This document shows positions 37,985 to 49,996 of a stretch of DNA of 64,000 nt, in pieces. Under the pieces are notes generated by a model, which was not told where the DNA came from, did no database searches, and saw only the letters and a list, made by a program, of their open reading frames with translations. Position 1 is the stretch's first letter. Each line of letters opens with the position of its first letter. Position numbers and translations under genes: made by a program. Location of the stretch: contig NC_058337.1 in assembly GCF_905475395.1 (NCBI RefSeq), positions 86,918,368 through 86,982,367 of the forward strand. Reading direction: 5' to 3'. The DNA is from Chrysoperla carnea (taxonomy: Eukaryota > Arthropoda > Insecta > Neuroptera > Chrysopidae).

Positions 37985-38815
37985 TCAACAAATAATTTAG
38001 GTCATGTATACTGGCGTTGTTCATCAGATTGACGTATGCCTCTACCAATTGCTCCACGGACTGGTTAAAGTGCTATCAAACTGTACAGAGTCATTGCGAC
38101 TCGTCAAGGAGACTAGAAACAGTCTAAACAACCTGGCGAGACACAATAAAGTCAATATTACCTGGATCCCCGGACACTCTGGTTGGAACGGTAATGAGTG
38201 AGCAGACAAGCTGGCCAAACTGGGAACCACCATGGCTCCCACTCAAGAAAAGCTTGCGAAGATGCCATACCAAGAAGGTCTTAACAGATTAGGAGATAAT
38301 CTGAAAAACCAACAATTAAAAGCATGGACCAGCTACGAGGGAGGGCGAATCTCCAAAAGCCTGTTGGGTGAAGGAAACTCGGTAGGTAACAGAGCCGAGG
38401 AGATCTTGAAACTAAACAGAGCTGATATTAGAGTCATCGTAGAGTTACTCACAGGGCATGATAACCTGAACAAGTTCCAACATTAGATTGGAAAAAGACA
38501 ATCTCCCGCGTGTGACAGATGCGGAGAAAATTCAGAAGAAACTTCGATCCACTTTCTCTGTTACTGCCCGGCGCTCATACAGCAGCGAAGGAAATGGTTT
38601 GGTCCGGCCATAGTCGAACCAGAAGAAATTAGGAAACTCAGCGCTAGGCAAATCCTGGGTTTCAGTACATCAGTTGGTTATAATAGCCACTGAAAAGCGT
38701 AGCGGGGATAGAGTACAAGGGTCTATTTGGCTAGGTGCTCTGAACCATTGCTTCGAGGCGCGATGCCCGAGCATGGCCCGCTAACGTCCATATCATACCA
38801 TACCATACCATACCG
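37985..38815 (+). pseudogene. Dead 3' fragment of a non-LTR retrotransposon (RNase H and Zn-knuckle)
   Basis: In one plus frame the RNase H signature WIPGHSGWNGNE is followed, after an in-frame TGA, by ADKLAKLG. Further on, after another stop, comes a CDRCGENSEETSIHFLC knuckle followed by CPAL, the usual C-terminal zinc motif of I/R1-type non-LTR elements. The polymerase and the N-terminal part are missing (5' truncation). The 3' end carries a short repeat of CATAC units at about 38,797-38,815, a common tail form. The composition is clearly less AT-rich than its flanks. At least three stops make it nonfunctional. Confidence 0.88.
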
Positions 38816-38924
38816 GCGTTGTTCTGTAAAAGTTGAGGTCGATTGTACAAAACGGTGTTACACTCTCTACCCACAAGTTGAAGTAAGAGTAAATGGCCTA
38901 AATTTCCAAACAGAAATATTATTA

Positions 38925-39410
38925 TACCCTGTATATATGAAATATATATCAAGGTATACTAAGTTAGTCCCAAGCTTGTAACGCTTAGAAATATTGATGA
39001 AATTTTCGAAAGTACTTTCTAACTAACTTTTCTTCGTTTTTCGAGAATCTTTCACAACACTACTAGTTACATGAAAATTTTCAACTCTCTGTCTTTTATA
39101 GGTTTGGAGAAAATGGACACCAAAGTTTTGTCCTAATTTGCGCTCTCACGAGTAAACAGTGATGTTTATTGCTCATTTACGAACTATAACTCACTTTTTA
39201 TATCATAAGTAATTTTCACCTTGATATCTCTTCGTTTTTGAGTTCTCGTGTCGACTGGCGGACAAACGGAAATGAACTATTGAGATGATTTTATGAACAT
39301 TAATATCCAAATTTTTTTCGTATCATCAATATTTATTTATAAGCGGTACAAACTAAGAACTAAAATTAATATACCTTGATATATTTTTCATATATATGAG
39401 GTATTAAAGT
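38925..39410. repeat. Two family A pieces in opposite orientations
   Basis: Plus-oriented 'ataccctgtatatatgaaat' to 'aatattgatga' (38,925-39,000) directly abuts a reverse-oriented copy (about 39,000-39,410) with 'tttgcgctctcacgagtaaa' and 'gatatctcttcgtttttgag' and a final 'catatatatgaggtat'. Both outer ends are the same terminus, so this forms an inverted pair. Confidence 0.75.
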
Positions 39411-39724
39411 TTAAAAATTAACGTCCGATTTAGAAGAATTCGTAAATTCGTATTAACTTTCACAATTTACTTTCACAATGAAATTATAATACGTCCATAT
39501 ACTTCCATTATAATAAATGATTGCATAAAAATGCATTTTTATATATTATTTGAATCTAGTTCCTACTTTCCAAGTAAATTGGTTAATAATTTTTAATTTT
39601 ATAGATATTTTAATTTCATAGTTCGTTTAGTAAATTACTAAATCAAATTTTGTTAGCCCACTTGTCTACTGAAATTGCATTTAATTTAAGTATAGCTATT
39701 CCTCAGAAATAATCAGAAACCTTA

Positions 39725-40050
39725 TCATTTGGAACTTTTAGTCGTATAAAGGAATACATAAAATAGCCATTCTTAGGGTTCCCCAATGACAGCTCCGATT
39801 TTTATGATATTTTTTAAATGATTATTTTTGTATATTTTTTAAAATCAGAACCATTTCAGATAGGGAAAATAATCTGGAGGGGAACAGGTAATGTCGCGAC
39901 TAATATATCGACGCTCAGCCTGAATCGCTTATGATAGAAGTTTGGAATTTCGAGAAGATATTGATTTTATACTGTAGGTGTAACATAAGAAAGGATTTTT
40001 CGAAATTCATCCCCTAAAAGAGTGAAATATGGGATGGAAATTTGTATGAA
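39725..40050 (+). repeat. Dispersed repeat family E, copy 2
   Basis: This is a diverged partner of 36,475-36,815: 'gacagctccgattttta', 'aaaatcagaaccatttcaga', 'gattttatactgtag' and 'aaatatgggatgg' are in the same order. Confidence 0.75.
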
Positions 40051-40054
40051 AATA

Positions 40055-42475
40055 TTAATATTATAAATATTATATATAAACCGTCTTTTTTGAGCATTCT
40101 ATAGGTGAAAAAACTCGCAAAAAAAAGGTAAACGGATTTTACTGATCATATAATATAGACTGTAATCTACAATTATAGGGATTTTTCGTTTACAGAACAT
40201 AAGGCCCCAATGTTGAAGTTTAAGGTAGAGGCACGGCGGACGCTTAAAATTATAGTGAAAAGCTGGCAGATAAAAAAACTTATGAGTCATTGTCAGCAAA
40301 TAAATACACAGATAAATTTTAATATAAAATTTTTTTTTAATTTTTGAGCTATCGGAATTTTATTTCTGAGGAAACCGGCTCACCGGAAATTCTCGTATGG
40401 CCAGACCACCCCTGCTTAGTTCCAATTCACGGTTCAAAATCTAATAACGCCGTGTTTCCCATCCAAAAGAAGAAGAAACAGAGGTATTGTTTTATCATCA
40501 ACTTAAGTATTTATCATCAAATTTAGGATTTTTTCATAAAAGTGCATTTCACCTCAAATACTAGCCTTAATAGATTAAAATGATCCACAGAAAAGGGGAG
40601 TACATAGAAACATTCGGTCAAATTTTCGGTCATCAAATCTTTCGGAAACATCATACAAATTTTCGGTCAAATACTAAGAAAAACATGCTTGTCCTTATTT
40701 TAGTTCAAAAAAGGGCTTCAGATCGGCGTATTTTTTTCAAAAAGATTCAAGAAATAAGTAAAATCAAGTTTTATTTACAGTACTAAGTGGTCAAATCTGT
40801 TACATTGCATACGTGTGGTTTTTTATAAATTATTGCGTTCATTGAGTGGCGAAGGAGAAACAATTTCCCAAAGAACCATAAAATAAAAAATAATTGTTCC
40901 CTCAAGTCGACCAAAAAAGATTAAATTAAGTTAATACCCAAGATTATACAATAAAAAAATATAGTGTTTAAAAAAAACTGCAAAACCGCACGCCTATATA
41001 CTGTTAATCTTTTCTTTATTGTGAAAAAACTAAGCAATTATGTCAAGAGATAATGTTATTTTTAAATTTAATATTTTTCTAGGATAATCTTCTGAAAATT
41101 TCTTGAAATCTAGACTGCCAATCTAAACTTTTCTTTGAATTTTAAAAATGGAGAACTCCTTTGTAATAGAATTGGAGCGTTAAACACCTTTAATAAGATT
41201 TTATTTAAATCAAGAATAACTATAATTAATTACTCTAATAAAGTAGTTATGAATGATAAGAATAATAATTGTCACTAATTAAACATACAGAAAAAAAATT
41301 GAATAATATTAATTAAAAATTAAAATAAGCATATGAATAATTTATAATCAGTTAATACAACTATTCTATAAATAAAGTAATACAAATCAATATTAAAATA
41401 TATTCGAAAACATATCGAAAATGTATTTATGTTTTTAGGTTAAAATTAGATTAACCCATGTTTATTATAACATAAGAAATTAAATTGAGAAAATTATTAA
41501 ATTTGTACGTAGAAAAAAATAATAATAGAAAATTTTTGCTTGCAATGATTATTAATTATAATATTTATAACAAAAATTTTAAGAGGCTCGTCAGGGGGCG
41601 TATAGACATATAGGTACACATTCTAATTCGATATGACAGGTTCAACTCACAAAACAACATTAATATCATACAAAAACCCATATTCCATAATTCAATCCAC
41701 CATAAAATATTTAAATTTTATATGAAAAACACGAAAAATATGTTACCGTATGGTGAATAGCTCCCTACTTGATGAAACATAGAAACAATGATATTTTGAC
41801 CTTTGAGCATACCCATGAACTCTCCGTTTATACCCTAAATTAACCGATACAAAATATAATATAATAAAAAAAAAAACGTTTAATTACAATGGTCGTCAAA
41901 GATCAACTTTCATCACTAGAAAAATATTGAATACAATCAGATGCCACGTACATAATTAACTATTTATCACTGGTAGTTTTACAGCAGAGAGCACTCACTT
42001 TATTTAAAGAAATATGAAAAAATAAATAGTAATTAAAACTTGTATTGATTCACCACTAAAAAAAACGATCCGGCTATTTCAATTTAAAAACCTACTCAAA
42101 TTTGACGTTTTAATGACATTTTACAAAATAAAATTTTTTATTCCCCAACACTGTTTGATAAAAAAAAGTAACACGAAAAATAAAAACACCGCCGTGTACA
42201 CTAAAACATATTTTTCAAACTGAAAACTTAAATTTTGTACACCGTTCATAGAAATTTTACTGAAAAACACTTAAAAATATGTCAACAAATCAAGTAAAAA
42301 ATGTTTACCTAATTTATTATATGACACTTCAATATTGCAAATATATTCGATGCGTATAAATACCACGAAAGGGTATTTAGTACACTTTAATTAATATATT
42401 ATGAAAAATATTCACCATAATTATTTATTATTTGAAAATATTTTGTATAATAAAAAAAAAAAATGTGGAACTCGA
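40055..42475. other. No recognisable feature
   Basis: This is extremely AT-rich DNA. No splice-bounded open segment, long hairpin or repeat copy was recognised. Confidence 0.45.
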
Positions 42476-42479
42476 TCAC

Positions 42480-42725
42480 AAAATTGATACGACACACAAT
42501 ATTGATGACGGCTGAAATTCTTAAGATATTTGATGAGTTGGCTCTCAGTTAGAGAGAGACGCGCAGCAACAAAGACAAAAAGGAGGGTAACGAACCCCAC
42601 GTGTCTTAAACGGACGGGCAACAAACCGCGACTAGAGCTGTTGACAGTGCTGACTGCTGGTACTAGCTCGCTTATACACAGTTGTTGGTCATTGCTGCAT
42701 GCATGTATGGCTGGTTGGCTTAACT
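42480..42725. promoter_or_regulatory. GC-richer patch, candidate promoter or noncoding exon
   Basis: Roughly 240 bp stand out from very AT-rich flanks. On the plus strand there is an initiator-like TCAGTT followed by GAGAGA and 'agacgcgcagcaac'. On the minus strand TATAAG is followed about 25 bases later by TCAGCA. A convincing coding frame is absent. One possibility is a 5' exon or promoter of a gene transcribed leftwards (for example the gene owning the exon at 8880-9072). This is inference from composition and short motifs only. Confidence 0.25.
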
Positions 42726-43860
42726 ATGTTTTGTGTAGGTATTTTTTTAGAACCTTTTATTTATTAATTTCACATGATTCATTTTTACGAGTTTACGACA
42801 TCCATATTTAATTATTTAAAAGTATGTGCGTTTTATTTGAACATAAAAAGGTTTTATGTATCCATTATAGTACTCATTTTTGTCATGTTTCATTCATTTA
42901 AATTTGGTTCTTTTACATGGTACTCTCTACAATGCTGCTATCTATGTAACCGCCAAACCACAAAACTATATAAATGCTAAATAGTAACCTAATTTTCATT
43001 TATTGATGAAATATAAAAGTTGTGGGCGATAAAATTCCCGACAAACCTATTAGATAAGTTGTACACGTATGCTTAAGTCTTTGTTTAATGCCTCATAGAG
43101 TAATAAATTCATTAAAATATGAATTTTATTTACTTAATCCATCTATATTAATTATTTTGAAATTTTGAATTTTCGAAAGGCATTTTTCGTAGCAATAAGA
43201 TTTGAATTGCCATGTGGGAGTTATTGATTCAATGACCATAATGTTAGTATTGAGTGGTCAAAGTAGTCTGTAATAAACAAAGGTCTTATTCGATATCGAA
43301 AATCGATACATAACTATTAAAGATATTACCATGGAAGTAATCATTATAAGAAAGATATACTGAAACTCATTTAAGATCTGTGACTGAAAAATTTCAAAAT
43401 GCATTCCCTTAGAGAACTTCAGTCTCTACATCGAAAAATGAATCGGAGCTCTGATCTGGACGTCACTTGCATTAATTGTTAGAATCCCTTCAAAGAATAT
43501 TTCTTACCTACTCCGATAATTTTCATTCAAATTTGATTCGAAATATAATAATTAAGTCGGACGTACCAATTTGTTGGTATACATACAATTTTTCAGGGTC
43601 CAAATGTCTCTCAATTGCGCGGGGTCTGTAGCATTTGCTACTCGTGCTATACGGCTAATCCACTATGATTGTGCAGTCAAATTTCTACTACCAGTAATTT
43701 TTTAATAAAGATTTTTCTAATTGAATTTGGATATTTCATAATCTCAAGTTTAGAATCTATCTTGCATATACATTGCACGACTCGTAGTTACGATTATCAG
43801 CGTACGATCATTAGTTTGGGAGTTGTAAAATAATGGACAAAAAGGTGATAAAATAAAAAA

Positions 43861-43866
43861 TTTATT
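43861..43866 (-). terminator. Poly(A) signal of WDR83
   Basis: AATAAA on the minus strand, about 62 bases past the WDR83 stop codon. Confidence 0.6.
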
Positions 43867-43927
43867 TAATTCGTGATACATGATACTTATAATTATTATT
43901 GATAAAATATTAAATAACAGTCTTAAA

Positions 43928-46900
43928 TTATGAACTCTGTTCTTCTGAACGATGTTCTGGTTCCCACATGAAAATAAAATTTCCGGAAGCACTTAAAATT
44001 TCATTTCGCTTAGGATGTCCATGCAACGAATATATTACGTTATATGATCTAAAAATTAAAATAAATATAATTTCTAAAATTTCAATCGATTGCCTTTTTG
44101 CGAGTAATTTCAGCCAAACTGTGATTTTACAATTCGGAACAAATATTTACCTATTTTCAATTTTAGGATGAATAAGCTTGTTGGTAACAACTCCCGAAAC
44201 TAAATCCCAAACATAAATAGCGCTATCAATTGATCCAGACATTACATGAGTATCGTTTTGACTAACAATAGATTCAATTGCAAAATCCTTCATTGTATGT
44301 CCTTTGAACCTAAAAATAATAATCCTTTTTTTAATCATATAAATGTTATACGTTAATTTGTGAAATTATCAATTGGGGAGATTCAATTAGAGCTGGTAAA
44401 AATTTATGCGCGTTTAACGAGCCATATCTCCTAAATAAATAACAATTTAAGCGGAATTATTCTTTGAAGTGCTTCGTTTTACTCTGTGCCTTTTATTTTT
44501 GTCTAAAAAATATAAATGATACTTAATTACAGTCACAACAGAGTTAAGATTTACATTTAGAAGAAATGCATCATTAAATGCCTAGAAAATTTTGCCAAGC
44601 TCTAGTAAAATCGTCCATTGCCGGAAATAGGACATCTCATTCTCCCCCACTACTACCACTACCACCACCTGGCTTCTAAAGTTATTCAAGTTAGAAAGAT
44701 AGCAACGCTGACTAGCGCTTTTTCTAGACAAAAGAACAAGCTTGGCAATAGTAATATCAGTTTTTATGAAAAATAATTTTTGCGCTCGGTACTAATTTAA
44801 TTTGCATACTCTTTCAACACTCGGCATAAAGCGGTAGGGAATGATAGTAACTTTTGAGCTACATTTTCAAAATGTTAAAAGCCTATACTTTCGAATGGGT
44901 TGTATTTTTCGTGGAGATGTAGGTATCTGAAATTACATCAATTTTGATAAGTCTATCTGGACGAAATTCTTTGAATGTATTTTTGAAAAATAACAAGGAT
45001 AGACAACTATTCCAAGGTCATAGCAGACAAGAAATTGTTCCATAGTTATGCTTATGACCTTATGTCACTTTTGAAAGTTTTAAAAAAAAATAATTGATTG
45101 AATAAAAATAAGATCAAAATAACCAATATTTCAAGTCCAAAATTAAGTTAAATGTTCAATAGACTATAAAATTCTTACTCTCCGAGCATTTCACCAGTAT
45201 CTTTATCCATCAATCGTAGAGTATCATCGACACAACTTGCTAAAATACACTGACCATCTTTTGTAAAATTTACGGAAGTAATAGGCTCTGGAATACAATC
45301 ATTAAAAATTAAATCAGATATATTCAGTATCAATTATTTAATTTTATTACCTCCAAGAAAATCACATATAATTTTTCCGACTCGAATATCATATATTCGA
45401 ATTTTGCAATCAACAGATCCCGTCAAAATTTCATGATCAGATATTTGAATCGACGTTATACAATCTTTAGCTTCCTTTAAAACTTGAAATGGACCATTAT
45501 TTCGTGATTTTAAATCCCAACACATTACTGTATTATCTTTACTACCTGACACCGCAATGGATGAATCTTCATTAAACTAAAAAATATATGTCACGTTAGA
45601 AAATTCGGAGCACGGTGTAGATGAAGATGCTTAAATATATTTGTCATGAATGGAAGCTTTATGTACTTTCTTTCTCATAATATCAGGTGTGTAACTAGGG
45701 CGTGGCAAAGGAGGCACCCTTCACCGGTGCAATAGAAATTGAGGCGCAAAGCAAAAAGTTTGTTATATACATAAAACAAAAATATAGTAAAGAATAAAGT
45801 AAAAGGAATTAATTTACAATATTATAAATATCATAATTTTGTGATAAAATTAAATTTTTTGAATTCTGAGGACGTCATAAAGTTAAAAAATTAAATTTTT
45901 TTGATAACACAGGCAAATTTGGTCCGATTTTATTAGAATTTTTTTTGAAACTCACTAATTTTGGGTCATTCTTTTCAGCTATGATGCAAGTTTTTCTCTA
46001 GCTATCACCTATGTGTAATTCCGGAATCAGAGCTCCACATTCTTGAAACCTATTAGAGCTAGGTTAATTTTGATCACAAATTTCAAAAATATAACCCAAA
46101 TTTGATAGGATTACATACTTGGTTTATCAAAATTGGATAAAATTTGAATTTGATGGAGCAAAATTAATTTTTTTGGATTTTGATGACGTCATCAAGTTAA
46201 AAAATTCGATTTTTTTGATAATACAAACAAATTTGATCCGATCTTATTAGAATTTTTTTTGAAACCCACTAATTTTGGGTCATTCTTTTCAGCTGTGATG
46301 TTAGTTTTTCGTTAGTCATCACTTATGTGCTTAACTCCGGGATCAGGACACTGAATTCTTGTAACCTATTAGAGCTAGGTTAATTTTGATCATAAATTTG
46401 AAAAGTATAACCAAAATTTACTAAGATTACATACATAGTTTACAAAAATTGCCAAAATGGTACTTCTTGATACATTTTAATGAAAAGTGAATATACTAAA
46501 AATAATAATTACAATTTTAATCCAATTTTGTTTGTATTATTTACTTTATTTATTATCAACAAAATTTTGAATTTGAGATTAATCTATTCCTTATGCAAAA
46601 TACCCTAGTATCATTTAGGACAGTAATGAGTTCCTTAAAAATATGTTTTGCTCGGAAACATAGAGAGAAATCAATACTTTAATTTAATACTCTATCATTT
46701 GAATAAATTAAAAAAAGTTTATCAATTAAATGTACAGACTCTTTAAGATATAATGACCCTAGTAAAATAATAAGTGTTCCATATTATTTTATATCCTCTC
46801 AAGTTAATGCTTTTTAATTAAAAAGTTTTAAAATACACACCTTAACACATTTAACTGCACTAGCATGGCCTCGGAAACGTCTTATTGGTTGCCCTGTTGT

Positions 46901-48205
46901 TACATCCCATAGTATAACAGATTTATCTGTTGAACAAGAAACTATATGACTACTATCACATGACCCAGAGGCATCCAAAACTTCATCTCCATGACCTCCA
47001 TACGTCTTTAGTAATAAACTTTTTTGAGGATTCCATAATTTTAATTTTTTATCTGAGCCACATGTTAAACAATAATTACCATCAACTAAAAATTAAAAAA
47101 TTATAATTGTATATTCTTAGAGATTCTTCCAACCCTCTCTCCTCCTTAATTTTAATTACAAAAATTTATACTTTGCAGTACGGCTTTAAACACAGTGCTA
47201 TTTTTTCGCTCACGGAAATTGAAATGTCGCTATTGTGCCAGATAATGTAATTTCATCATAAGAACAATTAAATAGTGTTTAGCTGTTTATGTGTCTTAAG
47301 GTTTAATTATTTATAGAATGTACAATTTAGGCTGGAAATAATTGTAACTTTTCTGCTTCAGAAAAAAAAATATTGTGTATGCTTAAAGACTATAGATCGT
47401 ACATATTATGATAATCTCTTTTCTGGTACAGTACTTTTATTATTACGTTTTTTTCGCTGCTGCCGTTTCAATACTGCTACATTGAAGTAACTTAAGGTTC
47501 CACTTCACATTAATGCGGTACCTGAAGGCAAGCGGTAAACATGGTAACAAACAGAAAGCACACTTCCTTACCACCGTGTTACAGCAGCGAACATGGTTTC
47601 TGATTGATTATCTCGAAGTAGCGCTTGTGTAGTTTCCTTGAAGTGAATTATAAGGTTCAATTGCATTGTGCGCAGCAAACACTCCCGTTACGTCCTGGTA
47701 AACGTGTGTGACTTAAGTTTAGTTACCGTCATCAAGCGTAATTACCGCGTCAATAGGGAGAAGCCTTTACACATTGGACGGAAATAATTGAGCATTTATT
47801 TTGCAATTGATTGTTAAAATACGCTGTAAAAATTTGATTAAACATGGTTTAATAAAAGGAACACATATAACAGCTAGGTTGCCTATCGACATATTGCAAC
47901 CTGGTATTAATACCGACCAATATTTATTTTACCGTCGTATGGCAGCTTTTGGGCCAAATATAAAAACAATCACATATAATGTGCTAAGATTTTCGGCTCT
48001 ACGTATATTTAGTTCATTTTACGCAAATTTTGATATTGCAATTTATGTATTTCTGGTAGTTTTTAAATTGAAATGGAGATGAGTCCATATGATATCGTCA
48101 TATTCCTATTTTGAAACCGAAACTACTTGAGTATTTACCATTATATCTAACAGCCCTTATTGCTCCTTGTTTACAATCAATAGTTTTTGTACATGATAAA
48201 TTCAT
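43928..48205 (-). CDS. Wdr83: WD repeat-containing protein 83 (MORG1)
   Basis: Seven-bladed WD40 propeller protein. In the family it acts as a MAPK-module scaffold and as a component of the activated spliceosome. Six exons join in phase (minus): 48139-48205, 46841-47085, 45351-45576, 45179-45287, 44151-44309 and 43928-44048, giving 927 nt or 308 aa; the human protein has about 315. All introns are GT..AG. Diagnostic stretches are GAIRAVRYNVDGNYCLTCGSD (first blade), SDHEILTGSVD, KDTGEMLGE, THVMSGSIDS and GHPKRNEILSASG (last blade). The start ATG gives MNLSCTKTIDC, a short N-terminus ahead of blade one. The second intron holds a family D repeat. The gene lies on the same strand as, and downstream of, kinesin-5, 1.8 kb apart, with its own putative upstream region. 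Confidence 0.96.
45830..46768 (+). mobile_element. Family D element with two tandem units, in a WDR83 intron
   Basis: The second copy of the 27.7-kb element has two units of about 314 bp ('gaggacgtcat' at 45,868 and 'gatgacgtcat' at 46,182) followed by the same 3' module ('ccaaaatggtacttc' to 'atgtacagactctttaa'). It is more diverged than the array at 27.7 kb. It lies antisense to WDR83 and contains no exon. Confidence 0.8.
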
Positions 48206-49950
48206 ATTTCAAAATTATTTATCAAATTCTTAACCTAAAAAAGTGACATATCGTCTAATGTCAATTGGTGGGACAGCTGACAGATACTGAATATTTTATA
48301 GGTTTGTTCATTAGGTTTGTTATGGCGCTTAGAAAGTTATGCGTTAGGTTCGTTATAGCGCTTGATTATTTAAACCATGAAGCATAATGAATATGCATAA
48401 ATTTATCTATGGCATAAATACATTAAATCGAGAAAAATAGTGACACACAAAACTTTATGGCGGTTTCGGAGAGGAGTGGGGTTGAAGTAAATCGGGAAAA
48501 AAAGTGGACCCTAACCGAATTAACTCAGGTGCAATTTTCTTGTTACAACATGTACTTTTATGGAAAAAATCATGGAGGTTATAAAGAAGGAGAACGATCG
48601 CTACGTGCTAAAGCATTAGCGCACCTGTCCCTGAAAATTTGTAGAATTTATAGTTCATTTTTCAGCCACCAACCGCGCTGTCGTCGGTAAGTAGTATATT
48701 AGCGCACAACAGCCCGCATTTAATGAGACAACTTAGCGATCCCAGCGCCTCACTTATTTTGTCCATATTTTGGGGACAATATTTTCTATTGCGATCGTTT
48801 TCCTTCTTTATAACCTTCATGGAAAAAATAGTGGTAGACGCCGCAGACTGGCAGTATGACGGTAATTTGAAATCAAGTGTGGGATTATTCCCGAAAACTG
48901 CTGTAAAATAAAGTAAAACTAAAAAAATTTCTGACGCTTGCCAAATAACTTCCATAACGGCCGTGCAACCGTTACAAAATACTACACAGACATAATAGTA
49001 AATATTTAAAAAATATAATAAAATAAATATTTTACAGAGAAATGTCACCATAAGCGAATTGAATTTAACTAACATAAAAATTTCACCATCTTGACCCTTT
49101 TGTATTCCAGATTATTTTTTCCCCGGAGATGGATAATTTTAGTGTTTTAGGTACCAATTAATAAGCCCCTAGAAACATTATAATTAATAAAAAATAGTGA
49201 GGTTTTTACTACTCAACTGACAAAAATTACAAATTTTCTTCCTAGGCTGGAGCCTTCATCGCTAAAATTAAATTGGTCCTCCACTTAAAAGGCCTCACGG
49301 TGTTTAAGGTTCAAAAAAAGTGAATACAACACTAAGATTAAGTGAATAATGTTCAACATAGCCAATAGTACTGGTCGTTGTAGATGAAGACGACTAATTG
49401 TAATACTAGTTAGTCGTTAAAACCGATATGTCGTAAAATTCAATGTACTATCAAATAGAACTACCATTTAATCTTAATCAGTGATTTTGATTGTATAAGG
49501 TATTTTGAAATGTGGCAGGAAATGAAAACGTTTCGAACGAAAATCAAGAAATATATGATATTTGAACAGTTTAGCAATGAATAATCCTCGTAAAGCAGAT
49601 ATGAATCGATCGCATAAACATTGCTATTTAAAGCTGTGGGCTTTTTTCTTTGGAGATATTATAAGGCAAAGGTCTACGGTAATGACTTTCAATCCAGAGA
49701 TGATCTAAAACTAAATATCATTGATGCCTTTCAAGACAAAATTGTAAAAATGTGTAGAAATAACATATTAAAAAGCACACCAAAAATGTCGCAACATTAA
49801 AAAAAAACATCGTAAAAGGAACAAAAATAAAAGATAAATGCTATTTTGAATATTAAATATTATATTTTTCTAAATCTAAAGTACATTTTAAAAAGTCACA
49901 AATGTAAAGTCGTATAAACTTTGAGAATACGCTTAAACATTAAAAAATAA
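48206..49950. other. Intergenic region between kinesin-5 and WDR83
   Basis: This holds the WDR83 upstream region. At about 48,310-48,370 the phrase 'ttaggttcgttatagcgctt' occurs twice in similar form (direct repeat of about 46 bp). At about 48,556-48,600 and 48,785-48,830 a 45-bp inverted repeat contains 'ggttataaagaagga'. A 137-codon minus frame (48,662-49,075) overlaps one arm. It shows no recognised domain or splice support and is not called as a gene. Confidence 0.5.
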
Positions 49951-49957
49951 TAATATT

Positions 49958-49963
49958 TTTATT
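49958..49963 (-). terminator. Poly(A) signal of kinesin-5
   Basis: AATAAA on the minus strand, about 35 bases beyond the kinesin-5 stop codon. Confidence 0.6.
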
Positions 49964-49996
49964 TTACAATATTTATAAAATTTAATAAAGTTCATT

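Noticed and set aside
38727-38981. 84-codon plus-strand frame
   Set aside because: Runs from the 3' tail of the dead non-LTR element into a family A repeat, so it is a chance fusion.
47801-48082. 93-codon plus-strand open frame
   Set aside because: Lies in the first WDR83 intron, antisense, with no family similarity that I recognise.
48662-49075. 137-codon minus-strand open frame
   Set aside because: No recognisable domain, low-complexity hydrophobic start and overlap with a small inverted repeat; no splice or promoter support.
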